A stretch of 13,433 nucleotides of DNA from DASUFF01 sp036274695 (lineage in GTDB: Bacteria > UBA10199 > JACPAL01 > GCA-016699445). Positions 7,163-13,433 of this stretch are shown here, piece by piece. A model generated the notes under the pieces. The model worked only from the letters and a program-made list of their open reading frames with translations. It searched no databases and was not told the origin of the DNA. The stretch is from the NCBI GenBank assembly GCA_036274695.1, contig DASUFF010000149.1, positions 1 to 13,433 on the forward strand, read 5' to 3'. Within the stretch, counting starts at the first letter, position 1, and each line of letters starts with the position of its first letter. The position numbers and the translations under genes were made by a program.

Positions 7163-7627
7163 ATGGCGTCCATCAACAAAGTGATTCTGATCGGCAATTT
7201 GGGCAGCGATCCCGAGGTCCGTTTCCTCCCCAGCGGGCAGCCTGTCGCGAATTTTAACATCGCCACCACCGAGCGCTGGAGCGGCAAGGACGGCAACCCC
7301 GGCGAGAAAACCGAATGGCACCGGATCGTCGTGTTCGGAAAGCAGGCGGAGAATTGCAAACAGTACTTGAGCAAAGGCCGCCAGGTTTACATCGAAGGAC
7401 GCCTGCAGACCCGCGAGTGGCAGAATAAGGAAGGCCAGAAACAGCGCACCACCGAGGTCATCGCCAACACCGTTCAGTTCTTGGGAGGCCCCGGCGGCGG
7501 CGGAGGCCGGTCGGCGGGCAGTTATGGCGGAGGCGGAGGTGGCGGCGAACACGAGATGCCGGCGCCCTCCAACGACGCGCCCGGCGGTCCCGGAATCCTG
7601 GGCGACGAGGACGACATTCCCTTCTAA
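7163..7627 (+). CDS. ssb: single-stranded DNA-binding protein
   Basis: Coats single-stranded DNA as a tetramer during replication, repair and recombination, and recruits partner enzymes. The product has 154 residues. The OB-fold domain (about 1-108) opens MASINKVILIGNLGSDPEVR and keeps the tryptophans expected to stack on DNA (Trp39, Trp52, Trp86), plus the YIEGRLQTREW segment. A glycine-rich linker follows (about 108-128, nearly pure glycine in two runs), then an acidic tip ending DEDDIPF (148-154), the protein-interaction tail of bacterial SSBs. Length and layout are typical of the main chromosomal SSB. The start is fixed by a strong ribosome binding site. It is the last plus-strand gene before a convergent gene whose stop lies only five bases away, leaving no room for a conventional terminator. 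No replication or ribosomal gene (such as rpsF or rpsR) flanks it here. Confidence 0.97.
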   Translation: MASINKVILIGNLGSDPEVRFLPSGQPVANFNIATTERWSGKDGNPGEKTEWHRIVVFGKQAENCKQYLSKGRQVYIEGRLQTREWQNKEGQKQRTTEVIANTVQFLGGPGGGGGRSAGSYGGGGGGGEHEMPAPSNDAPGGPGILGDEDDIPF

Positions 7628-7632
7628 CGTCC

Positions 7633-10437
7633 CTATTTCGCAGCGGGCGGCAGTGATTTCCCGTTCCCGAAATACCACAACGGACTCGTCTCGAGCCCTC
7701 TCACGAAATTGCTGATCTGCTGAAAGCGCCGGGCGGTGTATTGGAGTTCTACGCCCGCGCGCTCATCGGGCAATACCAAGAAACGGCGCGTGTGGATCAA
7801 GCTCTCGATCAGGGCCTGGTAGATGAGGAGCCGGTGCTGGGCGGACAGCTTCTTGTTGGACTGAAAATCGCGTATCGTTTGATCCATCGTGCCCGCCATC
7901 ATCGCAAGCAATGGCAGGGCCTCTTTTTCCGTGGGGCCTGCGGCGCCGATCGCGGTCGTCATGGCGTCGCGGATCTGCTGAAAGGCGTCGACGACGTTTT
8001 TCTTGGTGACCGCCTGATCTTGAGAATGGATCCGAACGTTCATCCGGTAGGTCAACTCGACCAAGCCCCCGCCCACGGCTTCGGAGAGCGGCCTTCTCAA
8101 GGCGCCCAAATGGCCGGCGATGACCGGGTCTATCTTTCCCTCCTCGGCCTTCTGCGGGAAAAGGGTGTCCAGGGCCGGCCGGCTCGCATAGTGCAGCAAG
8201 GACTTCATCCGCTTCATGAGGAATTTGGCCTCCCGGTCGCTCTCTTCCGGCGGAAGGATATAGAAGAGGTTCGCCAGGGTTAAGGCCTCGATCACGCCCT
8301 GGTTCAACAACGAGATCTCTTCCGTCCCGAGGGCCTCGTTCGTCTTCACCTTCTCGATCAAGACCCTCATGTATTTGACGAGCGTCGTCAGGAGGTTCTC
8401 GGTGTCGCGGGCGCGGGGGAAGACGTGCTTGCTCGCCTTCAAGACGCCCAATCCCTTTTCGAACTGGCTGTTCAACGCGCCGAGGAGATCGACGTACCGG
8501 GACGCCTGGGCCGAGGACGATCCCGGCTGCACGACGGCCAAGTCCTTGGTGATTTCGACCACCTGCCGGTAGACGTCCGCGTCGAAAAAGACGCTGTTCT
8601 GCATGCGCTGCACCAGGAGATGCGCCTCTTGATAGCTCACAGGCAGGTTCTTCACTTTGCGTTTGTAACGCTCCGGAAGCTGATCGGCGATCTGGTACCC
8701 TTCGGGCAAGAGACCTTCCGGAATCGTGCTGAAAAAAGCGTGCGCGCCTTTGGAAACGTTCAAACCCAGCTTCTTGGCCGCGGCCTCGTCGGAATAATCG
8801 CGCCCCTCGCGGTCGATCAGCATCCCTTTCGCGCGGAGCCGTGCGACGGCGGCCTCCAATTCGGCGCGGCTGAGCCATCGGCCTAGCCGGACCGCGGCCC
8901 GATCCAAGGCGGCGCAAAAGGCGTACTGGGGGTTGCGGACGTCGAAAAAATCTCCGATGCGGAGCTTCAAGAGGACCATCGCCTCCTGCCATTCCTCCTT
9001 GGAAGAATCCGGGGCGAAGATCTGCCGGACCAATTTGTAGAGGGGTTCGAACCCCTTGGTCGTCCAGCTTCCGTACAGGTCCTTCAGAACGCCCGGAAGT
9101 AAAATGCGCTTGTTCTCCGGAATGCCTTCGACGGCCAGGGCATCGAGGATGTCCCGCTCGGCCTGCTCCATCTTCTCGCCGTAGAAACGGCCGAACTCCT
9201 TGTAGAGGAGAGGATCGCCCATCTCCTTTTTTTCCACCGCCTCCAGCATGCGCTCGAAGAGTTTCCCGCCCAGATAGATAGCCTGGAGGTTCTTGTCGAT
9301 CGACGCCTTTTCGTTGGCCTTGATGACGTCCTCGTCGGAAACCACGGTGTAGCGGACCGGAGGAGACAAGTTCAAATTCTCGACCACCACCACCGGAACG
9401 CCCTTGTAATGCTCCGTCCGGACGACGGCCCCGGGCCCGGCCCGGCGCTTGGCGGCGGCCACGCCGTGGATCGTGTGCGGGTCGGTGATGACGATATCGA
9501 GCAGATCGCCGCGCCCGCCTCGGCCGGCGCGATGGGCGCGCTGCTCCTTGGACACCTTGCCGGCGGACAGGAAACCCAAGACACCGAGGACGGAGGCCTC
9601 TTTGCCCGCCTCCTTGAGAACGCCTTCGAAATGCTCGCGGGGCATCTTCCCGCCGGGCAACCCCTTGATGCTGGTCTCGATGCAGGCGCCGTCCGGAAGC
9701 CTCCGAGCCCGCTCGACGGTGAAGGTCCCTTCCAGGAGGTCGGAGGCGGGAATAACGACCTGGTGGGCCACCCGGCGCCGGAAAAGATCGCCGTAGACCT
9801 TGGGAACGACGACCATCTGCAGATGCGGCGCGAAATCGAAGGACAGGTCGCCCAGTTGATCGTTCTCGCCACGGTTGTAGCGCTGCAACCTCTCGGAGCT
9901 CTCGCGCGATAGGACGCCGAACGAGGGCGAGGCCGGCATCGACCGGCCGCCATTGACGTCGGCCTGTTCCTGCGCCTGCCTCCCCTGCCGCTCGAGGTAG
10001 TGGTTGATGCCGTGGGACATGGCCCCCACGGGATCGTAAAATAGGGTGGTGTTCGCGAACTCGGCCGCACCGCTTTCCAGCTTCGAAAAACAATCCCAGG
10101 CCCACTGGGCGCGCCGGTCCTCGACGCGGTCTTCCGCGTTTTCCGGCGTCTCAACGGACACACCCAGCGTCTTGCCGATCCGCTCGGCATGGGGCGCCGC
10201 GGCGTAACTCAACCGCCCGAAGCGTTGGAACAGAGCCATGGCGTCGGGCAGACGCGACCGGTCGGCCTCCGCGGCCGTCAAGATCTCGTGTTCGTAGTCC
10301 AGCCCGCGGAAATCCACGATGCTCAAGGCCTGTTGCACGAAGAAAGCCTGATGGGAGCTGGGCACGGCCGCGACGACGCGCTGCAACAGCTCGATGGAAG
10401 CGGGAGAGACGAGGGGCATGGAGGCGAAAACCGTCAT
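7633..10437 (-). CDS. large uncharacterised cytoplasmic protein, 934 residues
   Basis: I do not recognise the family. It is clearly a real gene: a 2.8-kb open frame with balanced amino-acid composition, while overlapping frames give Arg/Gly/Pro-rich nonsense. There is no signal peptide and no convincing membrane segment. Residues about 1-160 look helical. About 195-370 is mixed alpha/beta with strands such as HLQMVVVPKVY, AHQVVIP, LLDIVITDP and VPVVVVENLNL, interrupted by a basic Gly/Arg-rich loop (RAHRAGRGGRGD, 300-311). About 375-920 is mostly helical. WLSRAELEAAVARLRAKGM followed by IDREGRDY (521-548) could form a winged-helix-like unit, but this is weak. GFLSAGKV (288-295) resembles a Walker A loop but lacks the Ser/Thr after GK. 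No good Shine-Dalgarno precedes the ATG at 10437; Met7 (10419) is an alternative start. It follows the 446-residue gene by 52 bases, probably in one operon, and converges on ssb. Confidence 0.85.
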   Translation of the reverse strand: MTVFASMPLVSPASIELLQRVVAAVPSSHQAFFVQQALSIVDFRGLDYEHEILTAAEADRSRLPDAMALFQRFGRLSYAAAPHAERIGKTLGVSVETPENAEDRVEDRRAQWAWDCFSKLESGAAEFANTTLFYDPVGAMSHGINHYLERQGRQAQEQADVNGGRSMPASPSFGVLSRESSERLQRYNRGENDQLGDLSFDFAPHLQMVVVPKVYGDLFRRRVAHQVVIPASDLLEGTFTVERARRLPDGACIETSIKGLPGGKMPREHFEGVLKEAGKEASVLGVLGFLSAGKVSKEQRAHRAGRGGRGDLLDIVITDPHTIHGVAAAKRRAGPGAVVRTEHYKGVPVVVVENLNLSPPVRYTVVSDEDVIKANEKASIDKNLQAIYLGGKLFERMLEAVEKKEMGDPLLYKEFGRFYGEKMEQAERDILDALAVEGIPENKRILLPGVLKDLYGSWTTKGFEPLYKLVRQIFAPDSSKEEWQEAMVLLKLRIGDFFDVRNPQYAFCAALDRAAVRLGRWLSRAELEAAVARLRAKGMLIDREGRDYSDEAAAKKLGLNVSKGAHAFFSTIPEGLLPEGYQIADQLPERYKRKVKNLPVSYQEAHLLVQRMQNSVFFDADVYRQVVEITKDLAVVQPGSSSAQASRYVDLLGALNSQFEKGLGVLKASKHVFPRARDTENLLTTLVKYMRVLIEKVKTNEALGTEEISLLNQGVIEALTLANLFYILPPEESDREAKFLMKRMKSLLHYASRPALDTLFPQKAEEGKIDPVIAGHLGALRRPLSEAVGGGLVELTYRMNVRIHSQDQAVTKKNVVDAFQQIRDAMTTAIGAAGPTEKEALPLLAMMAGTMDQTIRDFQSNKKLSAQHRLLIYQALIESLIHTRRFLVLPDERAGVELQYTARRFQQISNFVRGLETSPLWYFGNGKSLPPAAK

Positions 10438-10441
10438 GCGC

Positions 10442-10465
10442 CCGATTATTCGCCAGAAAAATCGG
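10442..10465 (-). repeat. short imperfect hairpin before the 934-residue gene
   Basis: Arms CCGATT (10442-10447) and AATCGG (10460-10465) are exact reverse complements; after one mismatch two more A/T pairs extend the stem over a 6-base loop. It lies in the 52-base gap between the two unknown genes, ending four bases before the downstream ATG. No U tract follows on the minus strand, so it is not an intrinsic terminator. It might be an operator, a translation-control hairpin, or chance. Confidence 0.35.
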
Positions 10466-10489
10466 AAAGTTGCCAGGTTATTGAGGTCT

Positions 10490-11830
10490 CTAGCGGTTGT
10501 TGCGGCGCGTAAAAACGCGACCCAGGAGCCTTAAAAGCCCCCCGCGGGCGGGCTTGGTGGGCGATTCGTGCGTGAGGGCGGGCACCCCCAGGGGACTCGT
10601 CGATTCATAGGGCAGGCCCATTTGGCTGACCAACGCCTCCACAACCTCGGCCTTTAAGGGCTGGGTGGGGTCCAGGGCGGCCTTCCCTTCCTCGTTGGTC
10701 GGCGCGACGATCCTCTCCACGTTCCGGCCCGGCCCTTCCTCCGGCAACTCCTCGGGCACGCCTTGGTCGGTGGGGATCCGGGAACGAGCCGCCTCCAGCC
10801 CCGCCAACCGGCGGAAATACGACATCAGTTCCGGAGAGGCCTCGGAGGTCCGATCCTGCACCCCCACGCCCGTCGGACGTCCCAGCCAAACCTTCCCCGC
10901 CTGCTGAATGACGATCCGTGCGGCGTGTTGGGGAGCCAGGGCCTGACCGAAGTCGAGCAACATGATCGCCTGAGGATGGATGAAATGATGCTGATGCACC
11001 AAAACCTTCTCCGGCAATTGGGCCAGGAGATCGGCTCCCAGCCTGTCTTGGAGGGCTTCCGGCGTCTCCGTCCAGAACTGATGCTGGAAGGTCCGAAAGG
11101 CCATCCGCGCGGTTTGTTGCTCGCGCGCCTGGCGCAGGGGATAAGGAAAGAGCGCGCGGATCGGGATCCGTCCCGACCCGTTCACCGGCTCGACGCTCTC
11201 CGTCTCCCGCCGGTAAACGCGGCCGTATTTGTTCAACTGGGTAGCTTGGGAGGACGTCTCCGGGATCCAGATCAGATGCGGCGAGGCGCTGAAGCCTTCG
11301 GGGCATCCGCCGGCCTCCGTCAGGTCCCGAACCTTGAGAAGCCAGTCCAAGGCACGCTCGTCCCCCACCGCGAGCGCGCCGGCCTGGATCGGAACCATCC
11401 CGCCGCCGTTTTTCAAAGGATGCTTGGCCTCGAACCACCAGGGAGCCGTCACCGCGTCCCGGGTCGCTTCCGGCGGCAACAATTCCTGAGGGACGCCGGC
11501 GAACGGCGCGAGTCCCCGGACGTGCGGCATCAGGGCGGCCGCCACGTCGCGGCGCTCGAGGAACCCCACGACGCTCCGCCTCAGGGCCTCGCCGCGGGAC
11601 CAATCCGCCACCCGGAAGAACCCCGCCGCCGTCTCGAATCCGACCCGGGTCTCCAGGGCGGACGCGACCCCCGCGAAAAAGAACATGGAAACGCTCCGGG
11701 AGGACGCCAAGGCGTCGAGCATGCCTTGATACAAGCCCGAGGCGGAGGAAAGCGGAGAGACGACCATGCCGAAGGGATCGCCGCGCCGGGAAAGGAGTTG
11801 CGGGCGAAATGGACTTGAGGCAGGCTTCAT
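10490..11830 (-). CDS. uncharacterised protein, 446 residues, upstream partner of the 934-residue gene
   Basis: I do not recognise the family. There is no signal peptide. The hydrophobic SVSMFFFAGVASAL stretch (46-59) is too short and mixed for a confident membrane segment. The middle (about 125-345) is the most structured-looking part, with the PWWFEAKHPLKNGGG motif (130-144), a GRVYRRETESVEP segment (203-215) and a histidine-rich VHQHHFIHPQAIMLLDFG stretch (278-295) that could bind metal, though nothing proves it. About 350-430 is rich in Pro, Glu, Ser and Thr and is probably disordered. The C-terminus is short, basic and amphipathic (GGLLRLLGRVFTRRNNR, 430-446), suited to binding membrane or nucleic acid. 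The start is uncertain: the ATG at 11830 lacks a Shine-Dalgarno and sits 23 bases from trxB; Met22 (11767) is an alternative. The 934-residue gene follows after 52 bases in the same direction, so the two are probably co-transcribed. Confidence 0.78.
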   Translation of the reverse strand: MKPASSPFRPQLLSRRGDPFGMVVSPLSSASGLYQGMLDALASSRSVSMFFFAGVASALETRVGFETAAGFFRVADWSRGEALRRSVVGFLERRDVAAALMPHVRGLAPFAGVPQELLPPEATRDAVTAPWWFEAKHPLKNGGGMVPIQAGALAVGDERALDWLLKVRDLTEAGGCPEGFSASPHLIWIPETSSQATQLNKYGRVYRRETESVEPVNGSGRIPIRALFPYPLRQAREQQTARMAFRTFQHQFWTETPEALQDRLGADLLAQLPEKVLVHQHHFIHPQAIMLLDFGQALAPQHAARIVIQQAGKVWLGRPTGVGVQDRTSEASPELMSYFRRLAGLEAARSRIPTDQGVPEELPEEGPGRNVERIVAPTNEEGKAALDPTQPLKAEVVEALVSQMGLPYESTSPLGVPALTHESPTKPARGGLLRLLGRVFTRRNNR

Positions 11831-11841
11831 CCCCCAATTCC

Positions 11842-11847
11842 AAGGAG
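11842..11847 (+). promoter_or_regulatory. trxB ribosome binding site
   Basis: AAGGAG lies six bases before the ATG at 11854. It decides that start over the in-frame ATG at 11809, which would add 15 residues before the conserved FAD-binding N-terminus. Confidence 0.75.
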
Positions 11848-11853
11848 ACTCCC

Positions 11854-12786
11854 ATGGCGGTCGAAAACGTCATCATCATCGGAAGCGGCCCGGCGGGTTT
11901 GACGGCCGCCATCTACACGTCGCGCGCCGATCTCACGCCGCTCATGATCGAGGGCTACCAGGCCGGCGGCCAGCTCATGCTCACCACGGACGTCGAAAAC
12001 TTCCCCGGCTACCCCGAGGGCGTTTTGGGCCCCGACATGATGGCCGACCTGCGCAAACAGGCCGAACGCTTCGGCACGCGCTATCTCACCAAGGACGTTA
12101 CGAAGGTGGATTTCTCCAAACGCCCGTTCACCGTCGAGGTGGGCGAGGAAAAATATCAGGCGAAGTCGGTGATCATTTCCACCGGCGCCTCGGCCAAGCT
12201 GATCGGCCTCCCGAACGAAAAGCGCCTGATGGGCAAGGGCGTCACCACCTGCGCCACCTGCGACGGGGCCTTCTTCCGTAATATGGACGTCGCCATCGTC
12301 GGCGGCGGCGACTCCGCGATGGAGGAGGCGAACTTCCTGACGCGTTTCGCCTCCAAGGTGACGGTCGTCCACCGCCGGGAGGAGCTGCGCGCCTCGAAGA
12401 TCATGCAGGACCGCGCCAAGGCCAATCCCAAGATCGCGTTCCTGTGGAACAGCACCGTCGAAGACGTTTTGGGCGAAAAGGAAGTGGAAGGCCTGAAGAT
12501 CAAGAACGTGAAGACGGGCGAGACTTCGGTCCTGAAAGTCGCCGGCCTCTTCGTCGCCATCGGGCACGAGCCGAACACGAAGCTCTTCAAAGGCCTGATC
12601 GACATGGACGAGAACGGCTATCTGAAAACCCGGGACGGCATGAAGACCAACGTCGAAGGCGTCTTCGCCTGCGGCGACGTCCAGGATCACGTCTACCGCC
12701 AGGCCATCACCGCGGCCGGCTCCGGCTGCATGGCCGCCATCGACTGCGAGCGCTGGCTCGAGCACGAGGCCCATAAAGGCCACTGA
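11854..12786 (+). CDS. trxB: thioredoxin-disulfide reductase
   Basis: A cytoplasmic flavoenzyme that passes electrons from NADPH through FAD and a cysteine pair to thioredoxin. The product has 310 residues, the usual length for low-molecular-weight bacterial TrxB. The FAD Rossmann motif GSGPAG is at 10-15, and the redox pair CATC at 133-136 is followed by Asp137 as in the family. The NADPH-binding GGGDSAMEEA starts at 150, and HRREELR (173-179) supplies the arginines that bind the NADPH 2'-phosphate, so NADPH rather than NADH is expected. The second FAD motif is ACGDV (272-276), followed by the RQAITAAGSGCMAA segment (282-295). It is complete, with nothing missing. It is divergent from the 446-residue gene, with only 23 bases between starts. 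The DUF2461 gene begins on the last base of its stop codon (TGATG), so the two are probably translated together. No thioredoxin gene lies in the window. Confidence 0.97.
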   Translation: MAVENVIIIGSGPAGLTAAIYTSRADLTPLMIEGYQAGGQLMLTTDVENFPGYPEGVLGPDMMADLRKQAERFGTRYLTKDVTKVDFSKRPFTVEVGEEKYQAKSVIISTGASAKLIGLPNEKRLMGKGVTTCATCDGAFFRNMDVAIVGGGDSAMEEANFLTRFASKVTVVHRREELRASKIMQDRAKANPKIAFLWNSTVEDVLGEKEVEGLKIKNVKTGETSVLKVAGLFVAIGHEPNTKLFKGLIDMDENGYLKTRDGMKTNVEGVFACGDVQDHVYRQAITAAGSGCMAAIDCERWLEHEAHKGH

Positions 12787-13433
12787 TGGAAAAGTTTTTC
12801 TCGCCCGATCTCTTCAAGTTCCTGAAGGCCCTGGCCAAGAACAACAAGCGCGAGTGGTTCCAGCCGCGCAAGGCCCTGTACGAATCCGTGGCGCGCGATC
12901 CGGCCCTGCGCTTCATCGCGAATTTCGCCCTCGTGCTGCCAAAGGTGGCGCCGGGATACGTGGCCGATCCGCGCGCGTCGGGGGGTTCCCTCTTCCGCAT
13001 CTACCGGGACACGCGCTTCTCCAAGGACAAGACGCCGTACAAGACCCACATCGGCATCCAATTCCGCCACCGTTTCGCGGGACGCGACGCCCATGCGCCC
13101 GGTTTCTACTTCCAGATCGAGCCCGGCGACTGCTGCGTGGCCGGCGGCATCTGGCAGCCGGACAATATCGCGGTGCAGAAGATCCGCCGGTTCATCGTGG
13201 ATCACCCGAAGGAATGGAAAAAGATCCGGCGCGGCCAAAAGTTTTGGGGCGAATCACTCAAGCGCCCGCCGCGCGGCTTCGATCCGAAGCACCCGTTGAT
13301 CGAGGACTTGAAGCGCAAGGACTTCATCATCTGGCTCCCGCTCACATCCTCGCAAATTTGCGGGAAAAACATCCTGAGAGACGTCGCGGCGGCGTGCCGA
13401 AAGATCCGACCGTTGGTGGATTTTCTCTCGCGT
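12786..13433 (+). CDS. DUF2461 (TIGR02453) family protein, partial at right edge
   Basis: A member of a widespread, uncharacterised cytoplasmic family. The 216 residues visible have no stop before the edge; family members are usually about 220-230 residues, so only a short C-terminal piece is likely missing. Family signatures are clear: FLKALAKNNKREWFQPRK (12-29), the highly conserved RIYRDTRFSKDKTPYKTHIG (71-90), the PGFYFQIEPGD segment (105-115), GGIWQP (120-125), and RPPRGFDPKHPLIEDLKRKDF (160-180). The function is not established. The ATG shares its first base with the trxB stop, and AAAGG six bases upstream gives a fair ribosome binding site. The tight coupling to trxB could reflect a redox link or only chance operon structure. 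Confidence 0.93.
   Translation, partial: MEKFFSPDLFKFLKALAKNNKREWFQPRKALYESVARDPALRFIANFALVLPKVAPGYVADPRASGGSLFRIYRDTRFSKDKTPYKTHIGIQFRHRFAGRDAHAPGFYFQIEPGDCCVAGGIWQPDNIAVQKIRRFIVDHPKEWKKIRRGQKFWGESLKRPPRGFDPKHPLIEDLKRKDFIIWLPLTSSQICGKNILRDVAAACRKIRPLVDFLSR

Noticed and set aside
9553..9576. GFLSAGKV in the 934-residue protein as an ATP-binding Walker A loop
   Set aside because: It has GxxxxGK spacing but lacks the required Ser/Thr after the lysine, and no Walker B partner is evident.
7763..10105. A 780-codon minus-strand frame inside the 934-residue gene
   Set aside because: Its product is dominated by Arg, Gly, Pro and Ala with no fold-like pattern, whereas the overlapping 934-residue frame has balanced composition and clear helices and strands.
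10605..11912. A 435-codon minus-strand frame overlapping the 446-residue gene and the start of trxB
   Set aside because: Arg/Gly/Pro-rich shadow composition, and it would run into the N-terminal coding part of trxB.

Overview
The window is a GC-rich, gene-dense stretch of chromosome from a Gram-negative bacterium. The envelope-type genes (an AsmA-like inner-membrane-anchored protein and two secreted proteins with cleavable signal peptides) indicate a cell with a periplasm. The GlmU, GlmS, SSB and TrxB sequences are ordinary housekeeping forms. Style and gene mix suggest an environmental deltaproteobacterium-like or related poorly sampled lineage, but that placement is a guess. I see no rRNA or tRNA genes, no CRISPR, no insertion sequences and no phage genes. 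Nearly every base is coding, and the longest gap is about 60 bases.

Left block (1-4274, minus strand): glmU, then glmS, then an AsmA-like gene that runs off the left edge. They read as one operon. GlmS makes glucosamine-6-phosphate and GlmU performs the last two steps to UDP-GlcNAc (GlmM is not in the window), so the block supplies precursor for peptidoglycan and lipopolysaccharide. A perfect 10-bp hairpin begins right after the glmU stop codon and separates it from glmS.

Middle block (4323-7627, plus strand): divergent from glmU across 48 bases. It holds a secreted DUF3142-type protein whose strand/helix order looks like a TIM barrel, translationally overlapped (ATGA) by a secreted 661-residue helical-repeat protein of unknown function. 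Next comes ssb, which has its own strong ribosome binding site and possibly its own promoter.

Right-centre block (7633-11830, minus strand): two consecutive genes encoding a 934-residue and a 446-residue protein. Neither has a recognisable domain, signal peptide or clear membrane segment. They fill about 4.2 kb and are the main unexplained part of the window.

Right block (11854-13433, plus strand): trxB (thioredoxin reductase) overlapped by one base by a DUF2461 family gene that is cut by the right edge.

The best candidates for undescribed biology are the 934/446 unknown pair and the overlapping DUF3142 plus helical-repeat secreted pair. Nothing here can be proved to be a new system from sequence alone.
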